In this document: piece by piece, positions 32,102-41,264 of the stretch
Layout of the letters: every line of letters begins with the position of its first letter
Position numbering within the stretch: the first letter of the stretch is position 1
Assembly (NCBI GenBank): GCA_937943605.1
Contig: CALEAW010000064.1
Location: 67,495-131,494, forward strand
Direction: 5' to 3'
Length of the DNA stretch: 64,000 nucleotides
From: an uncultured Sutterella sp.
GTDB lineage: Bacteria; Pseudomonadota; Gammaproteobacteria; Burkholderiales; Burkholderiaceae_F
The notes under the pieces: model-generated
Told to the model about the DNA's origin: nothing
Databases searched by the model: none
What the model saw: only the letters and a program-made list of their open reading frames with translations
Position numbers and translations under genes: made by a program

Positions 32102-33426
32102 CATCATTACGTAAGCAAGCGCCTTTTTCTCAAATTGTTTTAGCTGTTGCGATAGCTCGCACAAGACTGCATAACGGCGCATCACTTAATACAGTCCTGC
32201 AGCCAAGCCTTCAACGACTTCCGCAAGACAGCCGTCCTGTGGCTCAAGCTCTTATTTATGAAAGTGTTCGACATCATGCTCAAAACAGGGCATTAATAAC
32301 ATTGCTATGTGCGCGCATCCCTAGTCAAGATGTGATTTCCTTGCTAGAAACGAGCTTAACGGCACTCAACACAAGTAAGATCTCTGCCTTCACAATTGTC
32401 AGTGAAACAGTCAATGCCGCTAAATCACACCACACAACTCGTAAAGCATCGGGACTAATTAATGCAGTCTTACGTCGTTACCTACGAGAAAAAAATGATT
32501 TACTAGCCAGTCTCTCCACTAATGAAGAAGTTCAATACAACCTTCCTCATTGGTGGATTGAATATATTCGTCATTGTTATCCAACACACGCAGATTCAGT
32601 TTTAGCGCTAGGAACCCAACATCCCCCGCTAACACTTCGTATAAATGTGAAAAAGACTGATCTCACGACGTACACATCCCACTTAAAAGAACAAAATCTT
32701 TCGTATAGACAAGTTGGTTTAGAAGCTATTGAACTATTAGAGCCTATACCTGTTGAACAAATTCCTGGTTTTAACGATGGTCTTTGCTCTGTACAGGATG
32801 CAGGTACGCAGCTAGCTGCTCATCTTTTACCTATTAAACAGGGAGATCGAGTTCTCGATGCTTGCGCCGCTCCCGGTGGAAAGACTGCTCACCTTTTGGA
32901 AAAATATCAATGCGAGTTAACCGCACTAGAAATTGACCCTACGCGAACCGCTAAAATCCAAGAAAACCTTCACCGTCTACAGTTAAAAGCCAAAGTTATT
33001 ACAGCCAATGCCAATAAGTTATCTACATGGTGGGATGGCCAATTATTTGACGCCATTTTATTAGATGCTCCCTGTACGGCTAGCGGAGTTGTTCGTCGAC
33101 AACCCGATACTCCTTGGCTGAGACGTCGTCAAGATATTAAAAATTTAGCCTCTGAACAGGCTAAATTACTCACCAATCTTTGGCCATTATTGAAACCCAA
33201 TGGAAAATTACTTTACGCGACTTGTTCTATTTTTCCAGAAGAAGGCGAGCTTCAAGTTCAACAATTTTTATCGAGAACCAAGAATGCCGTTTTGGTACCC
33301 TTGTTTCCTGGAAACACAGGTATATTAACTTTACTACCCGAAGAAAAACCAACATATGAGAAACACGATCTGCTTCCTTCGGTTCATGATGGCTTTTTCT
33401 ATGCTCTCTTAGAAAAGCGCGCTTGA
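32098..33426 (+). CDS. rsmB: 16S rRNA m5C967 methyltransferase
   Basis: SAM-dependent RNA methyltransferase acting on C967 of 16S rRNA. The 442-residue protein carries an N-terminal NusB-like domain (about 1-140), then the SAM motif DACAAPGGKTAHLLE, motif IV DAPCTASGVVRRQPDTPWLRR with one catalytic cysteine, and LLYATCSIFPEEGE with the second. The GTG start is coupled to the fmt stop. Confidence 0.96.
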   Translation: MTSLRKQAPFSQIVLAVAIARTRLHNGASLNTVLQPSLQRLPQDSRPVAQALIYESVRHHAQNRALITLLCARIPSQDVISLLETSLTALNTSKISAFTIVSETVNAAKSHHTTRKASGLINAVLRRYLREKNDLLASLSTNEEVQYNLPHWWIEYIRHCYPTHADSVLALGTQHPPLTLRINVKKTDLTTYTSHLKEQNLSYRQVGLEAIELLEPIPVEQIPGFNDGLCSVQDAGTQLAAHLLPIKQGDRVLDACAAPGGKTAHLLEKYQCELTALEIDPTRTAKIQENLHRLQLKAKVITANANKLSTWWDGQLFDAILLDAPCTASGVVRRQPDTPWLRRRQDIKNLASEQAKLLTNLWPLLKPNGKLLYATCSIFPEEGELQVQQFLSRTKNAVLVPLFPGNTGILTLLPEEKPTYEKHDLLPSVHDGFFYALLEKRA

Positions 33427-33436
33427 GTTTTCAACC

Positions 33437-34042
33437 ATGCACAAAGTACATCGACGTCAATATCTTCAAAGAGGGTTTTGCGCCCTATTAATGGCATCTA
33501 GTTTTACTACGCCTGTTTGTTTTGCAGCAGACGCAACTTTTATGCATGCATCGATGTCTCTGGATGAACCTGGTGAAAGAACAGGTCTCTTTATTAGCTC
33601 CTCTTTTGAATTCGACTTACCTCAAGCCTTGTCGGAAGCACTTCACCGAGGCATCGCACTGTACTTTGTGCATGAATTCCGTCTATACAAAGATCGCTGG
33701 TACTGGTTTGATAAAGCAGTTGTTAGTAGTAAATTCATTATTCGACTTGCATTCGACCCTTTAACTCGTCGGTATCGACTCTCTTATAATGGCTTATCCA
33801 TTAGCTTTGACACACTTAACCAAGCTCTTCCTTATATTAAAAATATCAGACGATGGAGAGTTGCACCTGCAACCATCATTAAAAATACGGACGATTTTAC
33901 CGCTGAGTTACGTTTTTTCTTAGATACAACTCAATTGCCTAAACCCATGCAAGTTGTTAATACTGGAAGTAGTGACTGGACCGTTTCGAGTAACTGGGTC
34001 ACCATTCCTATTCCTGCAGATGTAGTGTCATTATCGGAATAG
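33437..34042 (+). CDS. DUF4390 family exported protein
   Basis: A 201-residue protein with an N-terminal signal (RGFCALLMASSFTTPVCFAADA, cleavage near 31), then the DUF4390 pattern ISSSFEFDLPQALSEALHRGIALYFVHEFRLYKDRWYW. The family is found almost only in beta/gammaproteobacteria between rsmB and an NtrY-like kinase, exactly as here, and its role is unknown. It is expected in the periplasm. The 12-base gap to the kinase suggests a functional link with that two-component system. Confidence 0.85.
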   Translation: MHKVHRRQYLQRGFCALLMASSFTTPVCFAADATFMHASMSLDEPGERTGLFISSSFEFDLPQALSEALHRGIALYFVHEFRLYKDRWYWFDKAVVSSKFIIRLAFDPLTRRYRLSYNGLSISFDTLNQALPYIKNIRRWRVAPATIIKNTDDFTAELRFFLDTTQLPKPMQVVNTGSSDWTVSSNWVTIPIPADVVSLSE

Positions 34043-34054
34043 TGGAAAAAAGAT

Positions 34055-36331
34055 ATGCCTAGATGGTTACGCTACAGCCTCTTACTTGGTGGATCTTTCG
34101 CAACCATTGCTCTTTTTGGGCTAGCAATTAGCCTTTTCAACGCCCATTTATTTGAGCGATATTTTCCACTCTTATTAGTGCTAAATACAGTCATTGCGGC
34201 AATCTTATTCTTTGTCGTTGTGACCATGTGTGTTCGCTTGAGACATCGTTGGAAGCTCAAGCAATTTGGCTCACACATGACCGCAAAACTCGCCATTACA
34301 ACCGCGCTTATCAGCGTCACCCCTACATTGGCAGTCTATTCTATCTCTACGGCTTTTATCAGTCGATCAATGAATGACTCCTTTTCTTTACAAGTAGAAG
34401 AAGCCTTGAACGCGGGGGTTCATATCACCCAAAATATTTTGGCCAGAAATGAACAAAATACACAAGCCGTAGCCAAACAATTTGCCGAATCTCTAGCAAG
34501 TACACCTCCATCTTTGATGATGCATGACTTGCTTAAACTTTTAGAAAATCATTCTGGCACTGAAGCACTCGTGCTGACAAACGCCGGCAGAGCTGTAGCC
34601 GCAGCGGGTTCTCGCATCAATGTGCTTATGCCCGACTTACCATCTCCATTACAGCTGAAAACAGCGAAGACAGCAGGTATTTACAGCATTGTTGATGGAG
34701 ATACTCTTTTCGAAGCGCCTGACAACAATCAAAACGATAACGATCTTCGAGTAAGAGTTATCGTACCTATCCCCACATTACACAATACAAATTTCGCAGC
34801 TATCAATTCTTCATCACTGCTCTCTAACTCGGAGTTCTCAGACCAGCTTTTTCTTCAAATAACTCAACCAATCGAAAAAAATATAGCACTTGATGCCTCA
34901 AAACTCGTCGCTGGTTATCGTGATTACCAACAATCATCCTACAGTCGCCAATCAATGGCTACCTTATATGGCTTAACCTTGAGCTTAATCGTGTTGCTCG
35001 CTGTGTTTGCAAGTATTGGCGCCGCCCTATCGTTCGCCCGCAAAACAGTCTCCCCAGTGATGCAATTAGAAAAAGGAACTAAACGGGTTGCAACAGGCGA
35101 CTTTATGCCGATTAGAGAGTTCCCGGGCGGGGATGAAATTAACATTTTGACACGGTCGTTTAACTCAATGATCAAAGAAGTGTCGGAAGCTCGTCACGGT
35201 TTGGAATTACAGAGATTGCAAGCGGAGCAATCCCAGGCTTTTCTTGAACGCGTTCTAGGGAACATCTCTTCTGGCGTTATAGTCGTTGATCGTTGGTATA
35301 CCGTTGTAACTACCAACAATGCCGCGCGACACATTTTGGGAGAAGATAATATTTCTGTTGGCGTTTCTTTGAAAGAAACATTACCTCAATTGGTTGACGC
35401 TTTAGACAAACACCTCCTTAGTGAGTCTGAGGGCTTGTCTGCCCAGCCAATTAATTTTGAGCTAGTACAAGAGCACCAAACAACACCTATTTACATTAAA
35501 AGCTCCCCAATGCTTCTCGGTACACAAACAGGGGCTGTTTTAGTTTTCGATGACCTTACTCCGTTGATCAAGGCGCAACGCGCTACCGCTTGGGGTGAAG
35601 TTGCTCGACGCCTAGCTCATGAAATCAAAAATCCTTTAACACCAATTCGCCTAGCCGCAGAACGACTAGAATGGAAACTTAAAAGCAAGCTCACTGAAGA
35701 AAAAGATTTAAGTTTGCTTCATAGAACGACCGACACAATCATCACTCAGGTCGATACACTCAAACAAATGGTGAATGACTTTAGAGAATATGCAAGACTC
35801 CCTTCGGCCTCTCTTCAAACTCTCGCATTAAATGATTTCATTGAAAACACATTAGTTTTATATCATGATGCTGGTCATAATATCGAATTTATACCAGAAC
35901 TCAATATTCCAACCATTCAAGCCGACCCAACACAAATACGTCAAGTCCTGCATAATTTGATCTCTAACTCTCTCGAAGCTAGCAATAATGAGCAGGAAGC
36001 ACAGATAGTCATCAAAACAGAAGCTTTAAAATCCAAGTATCATGCAGATGCAGTCAGCGCTGTTAAACTTTCTATTGTTGATAATGGTCCTGGCTTCTCC
36101 GATAAAATTTTGAACTCAGCTTTTGAACCTTATGTCACTACCAAGGCAACAGGAACTGGGCTTGGATTACCAATGGTAAAGAAAATTCTTGATGACCACG
36201 GCGCCACTATTTCTTTAAAGAATTTGTGCTCAGAATCATCGGATCAAATTCTTGGAGCTGAGGTTGAAATTATTTTCAAAGCTTCTCAACTCAACCCTCA
36301 TCCACTTAAAGTAGAGCAGAAAAATGTTTAA
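34055..36331 (+). CDS. ntrY: NtrY-like sensor histidine kinase
   Basis: A 758-residue inner-membrane kinase. It has three hydrophobic segments near the N-terminus (about 8-28, 36-60, 80-100), an extracytoplasmic region to about 300, and a fourth helix (LYGLTLSLIVLLAVFASIGAALSFA). HAMP and PAS segments follow (ERVLGNISSGVIVVDRW), then the HisKA motif RLAHEIKNPLTPIRLAAERLEW with the phosphorylated His, and HATPase boxes NLISNSLEASN and GTGLGLPMVKKIL. NtrYX systems sense redox or nitrogen state in proteobacteria; the signal here is unknown. It overlaps the regulator gene by 8 bases. Confidence 0.93.
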   Translation: MPRWLRYSLLLGGSFATIALFGLAISLFNAHLFERYFPLLLVLNTVIAAILFFVVVTMCVRLRHRWKLKQFGSHMTAKLAITTALISVTPTLAVYSISTAFISRSMNDSFSLQVEEALNAGVHITQNILARNEQNTQAVAKQFAESLASTPPSLMMHDLLKLLENHSGTEALVLTNAGRAVAAAGSRINVLMPDLPSPLQLKTAKTAGIYSIVDGDTLFEAPDNNQNDNDLRVRVIVPIPTLHNTNFAAINSSSLLSNSEFSDQLFLQITQPIEKNIALDASKLVAGYRDYQQSSYSRQSMATLYGLTLSLIVLLAVFASIGAALSFARKTVSPVMQLEKGTKRVATGDFMPIREFPGGDEINILTRSFNSMIKEVSEARHGLELQRLQAEQSQAFLERVLGNISSGVIVVDRWYTVVTTNNAARHILGEDNISVGVSLKETLPQLVDALDKHLLSESEGLSAQPINFELVQEHQTTPIYIKSSPMLLGTQTGAVLVFDDLTPLIKAQRATAWGEVARRLAHEIKNPLTPIRLAAERLEWKLKSKLTEEKDLSLLHRTTDTIITQVDTLKQMVNDFREYARLPSASLQTLALNDFIENTLVLYHDAGHNIEFIPELNIPTIQADPTQIRQVLHNLISNSLEASNNEQEAQIVIKTEALKSKYHADAVSAVKLSIVDNGPGFSDKILNSAFEPYVTTKATGTGLGLPMVKKILDDHGATISLKNLCSESSDQILGAEVEIIFKASQLNPHPLKVEQKNV

Positions 36332-37151
36332 AGTCCTGATCGTTGACGACGAACTCGGTATTCGCACTCTTCTTTCTGAAATTTTGGAAGATGAGGGCTA
36401 TCAAGTTTATGTAGCAGAGGATGCATTCCATGCTAAAAAAAAGGTCCAAGAATTGGACTTTGACCTCATCCTGCTAGATATTTGGATGCCGGATATGGAC
36501 GGTATTTCTCTACTCAAAGAGTGGAATTCATTGCGGGTTGTTAACTGTCCTGTCGTTATGATGTCTGGGCATGCTACGATCGAAACAGCAATGGAAGCAA
36601 CGAATAGTTATGGTGCCATAGACTTTCTTGAAAAGCCTATTACCATGCAACGTTTACTTGAAACTTGCCGCAACTCCATTTCTCAATGGGAACAAAGAAC
36701 TAAGCAACATACCATAGAGCGACAAACACATGTTGGAGGATTAGTCGAGCGTGGCTGGAGACCTAACTCGAAGCCTATAATTATTCATGCCTCGCTAATC
36801 AGCGAAGATTCTCTTTACTGTGACCATTTCATTCTCCGAGACATCCCATTCCGTCCAGGCCCCGACGCTCGTCTTCCTATTGTTGAAGTCCCAGACCTCA
36901 GTTTTACGCTTAACTTTAACTGCTCCTTGAGAGAATTGAGAGATTCTCTCGAACGTGCTTATTTCAAACAAGTTTTGCAGTTTTATGGTGGATCTGTCAC
37001 GCAACTGGCCAAACATGCCGCTCTAGAACGTACTCACCTTTATCGAAAACTACATGCCTTGGGATTGGATTTAAGCAAAGCAAAAGCCAAAGCGACAGAG
37101 ATGAAACCACTATCTAATGGTCGAGCCATTAGACGAAATTTTTTAAAATAA
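36324..37151 (+). CDS. NtrX-like response regulator without AAA+ domain
   Basis: The 275-residue partner of the NtrY-like kinase. The receiver domain (1-120) has D8/D9, phospho-acceptor D52 in LILLDIWMPDMDG, the MMSGHAT switch and K-P in FLEKPI. The C-terminus (about 205-255) is a Fis-type helix-turn-helix (SVTQLAKHAALERTHLYRKLHALGL). The linker of about 80 residues contains no Walker A or GAFTGA sequence, so unlike canonical NtrX it cannot activate sigma-54 RNA polymerase and must act as a plain DNA-binding regulator. A basic tail follows the HTH. Confidence 0.92.
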   Translation: MFKVLIVDDELGIRTLLSEILEDEGYQVYVAEDAFHAKKKVQELDFDLILLDIWMPDMDGISLLKEWNSLRVVNCPVVMMSGHATIETAMEATNSYGAIDFLEKPITMQRLLETCRNSISQWEQRTKQHTIERQTHVGGLVERGWRPNSKPIIIHASLISEDSLYCDHFILRDIPFRPGPDARLPIVEVPDLSFTLNFNCSLRELRDSLERAYFKQVLQFYGGSVTQLAKHAALERTHLYRKLHALGLDLSKAKAKATEMKPLSNGRAIRRNFLK

Positions 37152-37165
37152 TTTGCTTCTAGATC

Positions 37166-38578
37166 ATGAAAATATTGATTGTTGGAGCTGGTCGTATCGG
37201 CTCATCTGTTGCTGAAAGCCTAGTGTCTGAAGCCAATGATATTACCGTTGTAGATCAAGACGCCGAGCGCATCAGCTCTCTGCAATCACGGTTTGACCTT
37301 AGAGGTGTCGTAGGCAACGCTACAAGTCCTCAGGTACTCACAGATGCAGGGGCTTCTGATACAGATATGTTGATAGCCGTCACTTCGAGTGATGAGACAA
37401 ACCTTGTCATTACGATGTTAGGCGCTCGTATTTTCAATATCCCTACTCGTATCGCCCGCGTTCGTAATAACGAACTTAGAGACTATCCACGCATTTTGGG
37501 TGAAGAAGGGTTTGAAGCCACTTCTGTTATTTGGCCAGAACAAGCATTGGTTAGCTATTTAATCAAATTGATTGATTTCCCAGAAGCCATACAAGTACAA
37601 GAATTTGGAGAAGGCCTTGCTAGTTTAATTGCCGTACGCGCAAAAGCTGGTAGCCCACTTGTAGGTCGTCCTATTCGAGATTTGTATACGCACCTACCTT
37701 CCATTCCAGCTCGTATTGTCGCGATATTTCGTCGAAACAGACGTTTAGAAATCAGCGCATCCACTCTTGTTGAGGCTGGGGATGAAGTGATTTGTCTATG
37801 CGACTCACGACACGCAAGACAAGTTATGGCGGAACTTCGTCATCGAGAAAAGCCCGTACGTAATATTGTCTTAGCAGGTAAACCTAGCTTTACTGTTAAT
37901 CTAGCACGCATGTTGAAATCCGGCAGAAATAGTGAAGCGATGCAAGACTACAACATACGAATTTTAGAAAATGATCGTTCTGTGGTGAAACGATTGTCTA
38001 GAGAACTTGGTGATCATGCTATCTTAATTGAAGGGGATTTCACTGACGAAGATGTCTTAGAAGCCACAGGCATTGAAACTTGCGACTTGTTCATTGCTGT
38101 CTCAGAAAATGATGAGAATAATATCTTAGGCGCCCTTTTGGCCAAGAAACTAGGTGCAGGCAAAACCATAGCTCTCATTAACCGAAAAGTCTATGGCGAC
38201 CTCATGCAAGGTAGTCAAATCGATATCACTCTATCTACAACTACTGCTGCTCTAGGTGAGCTGATTCGTCACGTTCGTCGAGGAGACGTTGCGGCCGCGT
38301 ATAGCTTACGCCGAGGAGCTGCAGAAGCTCTCGAAATTGTTGCTCACGGTGATAGACATAGTTCAAAAGTTGTTGGTCGACGCATTGGGAATATTTCACT
38401 ACCTGAAGGCTGTGCTATTGGTGCCGTCATTCGAGGCACGGACGACGATGCACTTGTTTTAATGGGAAACAAAGACACTGTCATTGAAGCAGAAGATCAC
38501 GTCATTGTTTTTGTACCATCTAAAAAGCTTATTCCTAAAATCGAACGACTCTTTACTGTCAACGTAGGCTTCTTCTAA
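37166..38578 (+). CDS. trkA: Trk potassium uptake regulatory subunit TrkA
   Basis: Cytosolic ring-forming NAD(H)/ATP-binding subunit that gates TrkH. The 470-residue protein has two RCK repeats: the first Rossmann starts MKILIVGAGRIGSSVAESL with D31, and the second begins near 230 (RNIVLAGKPSFTVNLARML). The second glycine motif (GKPSFT) is less canonical, as is common in TrkA. RCK_C domains follow each (GEGLASLIAVRAKAGSPL; KVVGRRIGNISLPEG). It lies 14 bases after the response regulator and 16 before trkH. Confidence 0.95.
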   Translation: MKILIVGAGRIGSSVAESLVSEANDITVVDQDAERISSLQSRFDLRGVVGNATSPQVLTDAGASDTDMLIAVTSSDETNLVITMLGARIFNIPTRIARVRNNELRDYPRILGEEGFEATSVIWPEQALVSYLIKLIDFPEAIQVQEFGEGLASLIAVRAKAGSPLVGRPIRDLYTHLPSIPARIVAIFRRNRRLEISASTLVEAGDEVICLCDSRHARQVMAELRHREKPVRNIVLAGKPSFTVNLARMLKSGRNSEAMQDYNIRILENDRSVVKRLSRELGDHAILIEGDFTDEDVLEATGIETCDLFIAVSENDENNILGALLAKKLGAGKTIALINRKVYGDLMQGSQIDITLSTTTAALGELIRHVRRGDVAAAYSLRRGAAEALEIVAHGDRHSSKVVGRRIGNISLPEGCAIGAVIRGTDDDALVLMGNKDTVIEAEDHVIVFVPSKKLIPKIERLFTVNVGFF

Positions 38579-38594
38579 CAAAAGCCAGATTCGC

Positions 38595-40067
38595 ATGCTC
38601 AACACAATACGTTATTTATTGTTGCCAGTCTTAAATGCATCTGGTCCAGTTTTTATTTGGTTGGCAATCGCCCTTCTGATTCCTTTCACTCTGTCAGTGA
38701 CAGAGCAGGACGGAGCTCAAAATAGTTTTCTTTGTTGCTTTTTAATTACTTTAGGCACGGGATTACTATTAAGCTTTGGTACCCGTCGCTGGCGCCGAGA
38801 GCTAACGGCTCGTCATGGTTTCTTACTCGTCACGTTAATTTGGACGTCAGTACCTCTGTTTGGCACGATACCTTTCTTGCTAGAAACACCACATTTAAGC
38901 TTTTCTCAGCTGTATTTTGAAATGATGTCATGCTTGAGTACAACAGGTGCCACGGTCATTTCAGGATTAGACCATTTACCACTCTCATTAAATGGATGGC
39001 GATGTTTCCTTTCTTGGATTGGTGGCATGGGTTTAATCGTGCTTTCTGTCGCTATTTTGCCTTTATTGGGCGTAGGTGGTTCTCAGATCATCAAAGCAGA
39101 AACCACAGGCCCTCTCAAAGAACACCGTTTAACTCCGCGCATTGCTGACACCGCTAAAGCACTTTACATAATATATCTAGGCGTTTCTATCGCTTGTGCT
39201 ATTTCTTATCATATCGCAGGAATGAGTTGGGATGATGCCATTATGCATATGATGACAACCGTCAGCCTGTCTGGCATCGCCGCTCATGATGCAAGCTATG
39301 GCTACTGGAACAGTCCTACGATAGACATGGTCGCGGTCATTTTTATGATCATTAGCGGATTTAATTTCTCCCTTCATTTCGTCGTTTGGAAAAAACGAAA
39401 TCCGTTTGCTTACTTTCAAGATGCGGAAGCTCGTGGTTGGATTTTAAGCTTTACCCTAATATCTGCTCTCACAATAATTATTCTCTCGGATACAAACACC
39501 TATTCTGACCAAGCTGACACGATTCGATATGCACTTTTCTCTGTTGTATCGGTCATTACAACCACTGGCTATGCCACCGCTGACTATTCCACCTGGCCAC
39601 TTGGGTTACCAGTGTTTTTAATGTTAGCTGCTTCAGTCGCAACCTGCGCGGGATCCACTGGTGGTGGAATGAAAATGGTGAGATTGTTGATCATTCTTGG
39701 CTTAATTAAGCGCGAAATGACAAAGCTACTCTACCCAAAGGCTATGCTTCCTTTAACGCTCAATAAATCTAGTATTGATAACAAAATTAGTTTTGCCGTT
39801 TTAGTGTATTCTGTTGTTTGGATCCTCTCCTTTATTTTCGGCGCGATTTTTCTGCTTCTAAGCGGTCTCCCAACAACAGAAGCTATAAGCGCCGCTTGGG
39901 CTATGTTAACCAATCTAGGTCCTGGACTTGGAAGCGTAGGACCTAGTGGTAACTATTCTTCGCTTTCTACCGCTCAGCTATGGGCGTGCTCCTTCTTAAT
40001 GCTCATCGGACGTCTAGAAATTTTTACGATTTTTGCCCTATTTACACGAAACTTTTGGCGAATTTAA
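38595..40067 (+). CDS. trkH: Trk potassium uptake channel TrkH
   Basis: A 490-residue K+ channel subunit in the inner membrane with about 12 hydrophobic segments and four pore repeats carrying the filter glycines (STTGATVISG, TTVSLSGIAA, ITTTGYATADYS, LTNLGPGLGSVGPSG). It pairs with TrkA immediately upstream. It ends 27 bases before the convergent DUF1840 gene with no clear terminator between them. Confidence 0.95.
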   Translation: MLNTIRYLLLPVLNASGPVFIWLAIALLIPFTLSVTEQDGAQNSFLCCFLITLGTGLLLSFGTRRWRRELTARHGFLLVTLIWTSVPLFGTIPFLLETPHLSFSQLYFEMMSCLSTTGATVISGLDHLPLSLNGWRCFLSWIGGMGLIVLSVAILPLLGVGGSQIIKAETTGPLKEHRLTPRIADTAKALYIIYLGVSIACAISYHIAGMSWDDAIMHMMTTVSLSGIAAHDASYGYWNSPTIDMVAVIFMIISGFNFSLHFVVWKKRNPFAYFQDAEARGWILSFTLISALTIIILSDTNTYSDQADTIRYALFSVVSVITTTGYATADYSTWPLGLPVFLMLAASVATCAGSTGGGMKMVRLLIILGLIKREMTKLLYPKAMLPLTLNKSSIDNKISFAVLVYSVVWILSFIFGAIFLLLSGLPTTEAISAAWAMLTNLGPGLGSVGPSGNYSSLSTAQLWACSFLMLIGRLEIFTIFALFTRNFWRI

Positions 40068-40093
40068 AAAAAACGTCCCCTAGAGCACAGACA

Positions 40094-40465
40094 TTACGGA
40101 CGACCCCAAACTACGGGATCGCCATGTTTAATAGCTCGGCGAATCATGTCTTGAAGTGGTACTATGCGCTGGAAAAAATACACCTTTTCAGCGCTGTGTA
40201 TTTTGTCCTCTTCCAACATTTTCAGCTCCTCATCATATGTAGCCTCTCGCATTTTTTTTTCACGAGCTGCTCGAACCTCGGCCAAATGCTCTTTATCTTT
40301 TTGAGAGGCTGCTTCTAACATCGACAGAATCCGAGGGAGATCCTCGACAGGAAATGCACCTTCCTCCATCCATGGTTGGTTAACCACCTCAAAAATTCGA
40401 CGTGCCGTTTCCTCAAACATAATAAATGGCCCGGTTGCGCGACAAGAAAACAATAGCAATGCCAT
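40094..40465 (-). CDS. DUF1840 family protein
   Basis: A 123-residue cytosolic protein. The first 60 residues (MALLLFSCRATGPFIMFEETARRIFEVV ... FPVEDLPRILSMLEAA) follow the DUF1840 pattern seen in betaproteobacteria; the rest is a charged helical stretch (KDKEHLAEVRAAREKKMREA). Function is unknown. The start at 40465 is supported by GGGAGG 9 bases upstream and by the family N-terminus; the longer frame adds 7 residues. Confidence 0.78.
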   Translation of the reverse strand: MALLLFSCRATGPFIMFEETARRIFEVVNQPWMEEGAFPVEDLPRILSMLEAASQKDKEHLAEVRAAREKKMREATYDEELKMLEEDKIHSAEKVYFFQRIVPLQDMIRRAIKHGDPVVWGRP

Positions 40466-40552
40466 AAGAAAAAACCTCCCAATCACAACCTTGAGTTACA
40501 CTACTTTGGATTATATATTGGCAAGTTTTATCGTAGAAACTGGAGCTCTACT

Positions 40553-40978
40553 GTGTCTTTAGGTATTTGTATCATTGCTCACGAACCGCTCGCTAGTGCA
40601 TTAAAAAGTGCTGTTCAGCATATCTTTAGTTCCACAAAAGATACAGATTGCAATGACATCGCTTGTTTTGACGTCCCTAATAATGTCGATGTTGAAACAG
40701 GAGAAAATTATGCAAAAGAGCTAGTTGTTCCTCTCCTACAACACCATGACGGCGTACTTATATTCACTGATATTTTAGGTGCCACGCCTTCTAACATTGC
40801 TCATACATTACTGTCACAAGCCAATGTTCGAGTAATAACAGGAGTCAATTTACCCGCACTTGTAGTCGCGCTCACTCATCCAACTGGTAGTCTAGCGAGC
40901 ATTACTGCATTAGCCGAAGGGGCTGCTCGTAGCGGCATTACCTCATCCACCATGCCTACAACCCATCAAAGCGAATAG
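40553..40978 (+). CDS. PTS EIIA component, mannose family
   Basis: A 141-residue cytosolic phosphocarrier of the EIIA-Man fold. The N-terminal GICIIAHEPLASAL carries the phospho-acceptor H10, and LIFTDILGATPSNIAHTLL is the family's second signature. It starts with GTG and is the first gene of an EIIA-HPr-EI operon. No EIIB or EIIC is nearby, which is the betaproteobacterial arrangement thought to be regulatory rather than for sugar uptake. Confidence 0.9.
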   Translation: MSLGICIIAHEPLASALKSAVQHIFSSTKDTDCNDIACFDVPNNVDVETGENYAKELVVPLLQHHDGVLIFTDILGATPSNIAHTLLSQANVRVITGVNLPALVVALTHPTGSLASITALAEGAARSGITSSTMPTTHQSE

Positions 40979-40983
40979 CCGAT

Positions 40984-41253
40984 ATGCAAAGTAAACAACT
41001 AACTGTTCTTAATAAATTAGGCTTACACGCTAGGCCTTGTGCTCTATTAGCCAAAACCGCTTCTCTTTTTCAATCTACCATTACTTTGACGGAAGGAGCT
41101 CGGAGTGTCGATGCCAAATCAATTCTCGGCTTGATGACGATGGCTCTACCTCAAGGAAGACGTTTTACGATTACGGCTGATGGTGCTGATGAAGTGTCTG
41201 CTCTAGAACATATTTCTGAACTTTTCTCTAATCGATTTGGTGAAGACAATTGA
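40984..41253 (+). CDS. ptsH: Phosphocarrier HPr
   Basis: An 89-residue HPr with the active site NKLGLHARPCALL (H15) and the regulatory serine region AKSILGLMTMALPQG (S47), the site phosphorylated by HPr kinase in organisms that have HprK. It passes phosphate from EI to EIIA. It lies 5 bases after the EIIA gene and 11 before ptsI. Confidence 0.95.
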   Translation: MQSKQLTVLNKLGLHARPCALLAKTASLFQSTITLTEGARSVDAKSILGLMTMALPQGRRFTITADGADEVSALEHISELFSNRFGEDN

Positions 41254-41264
41254 AAGAGGAACGC

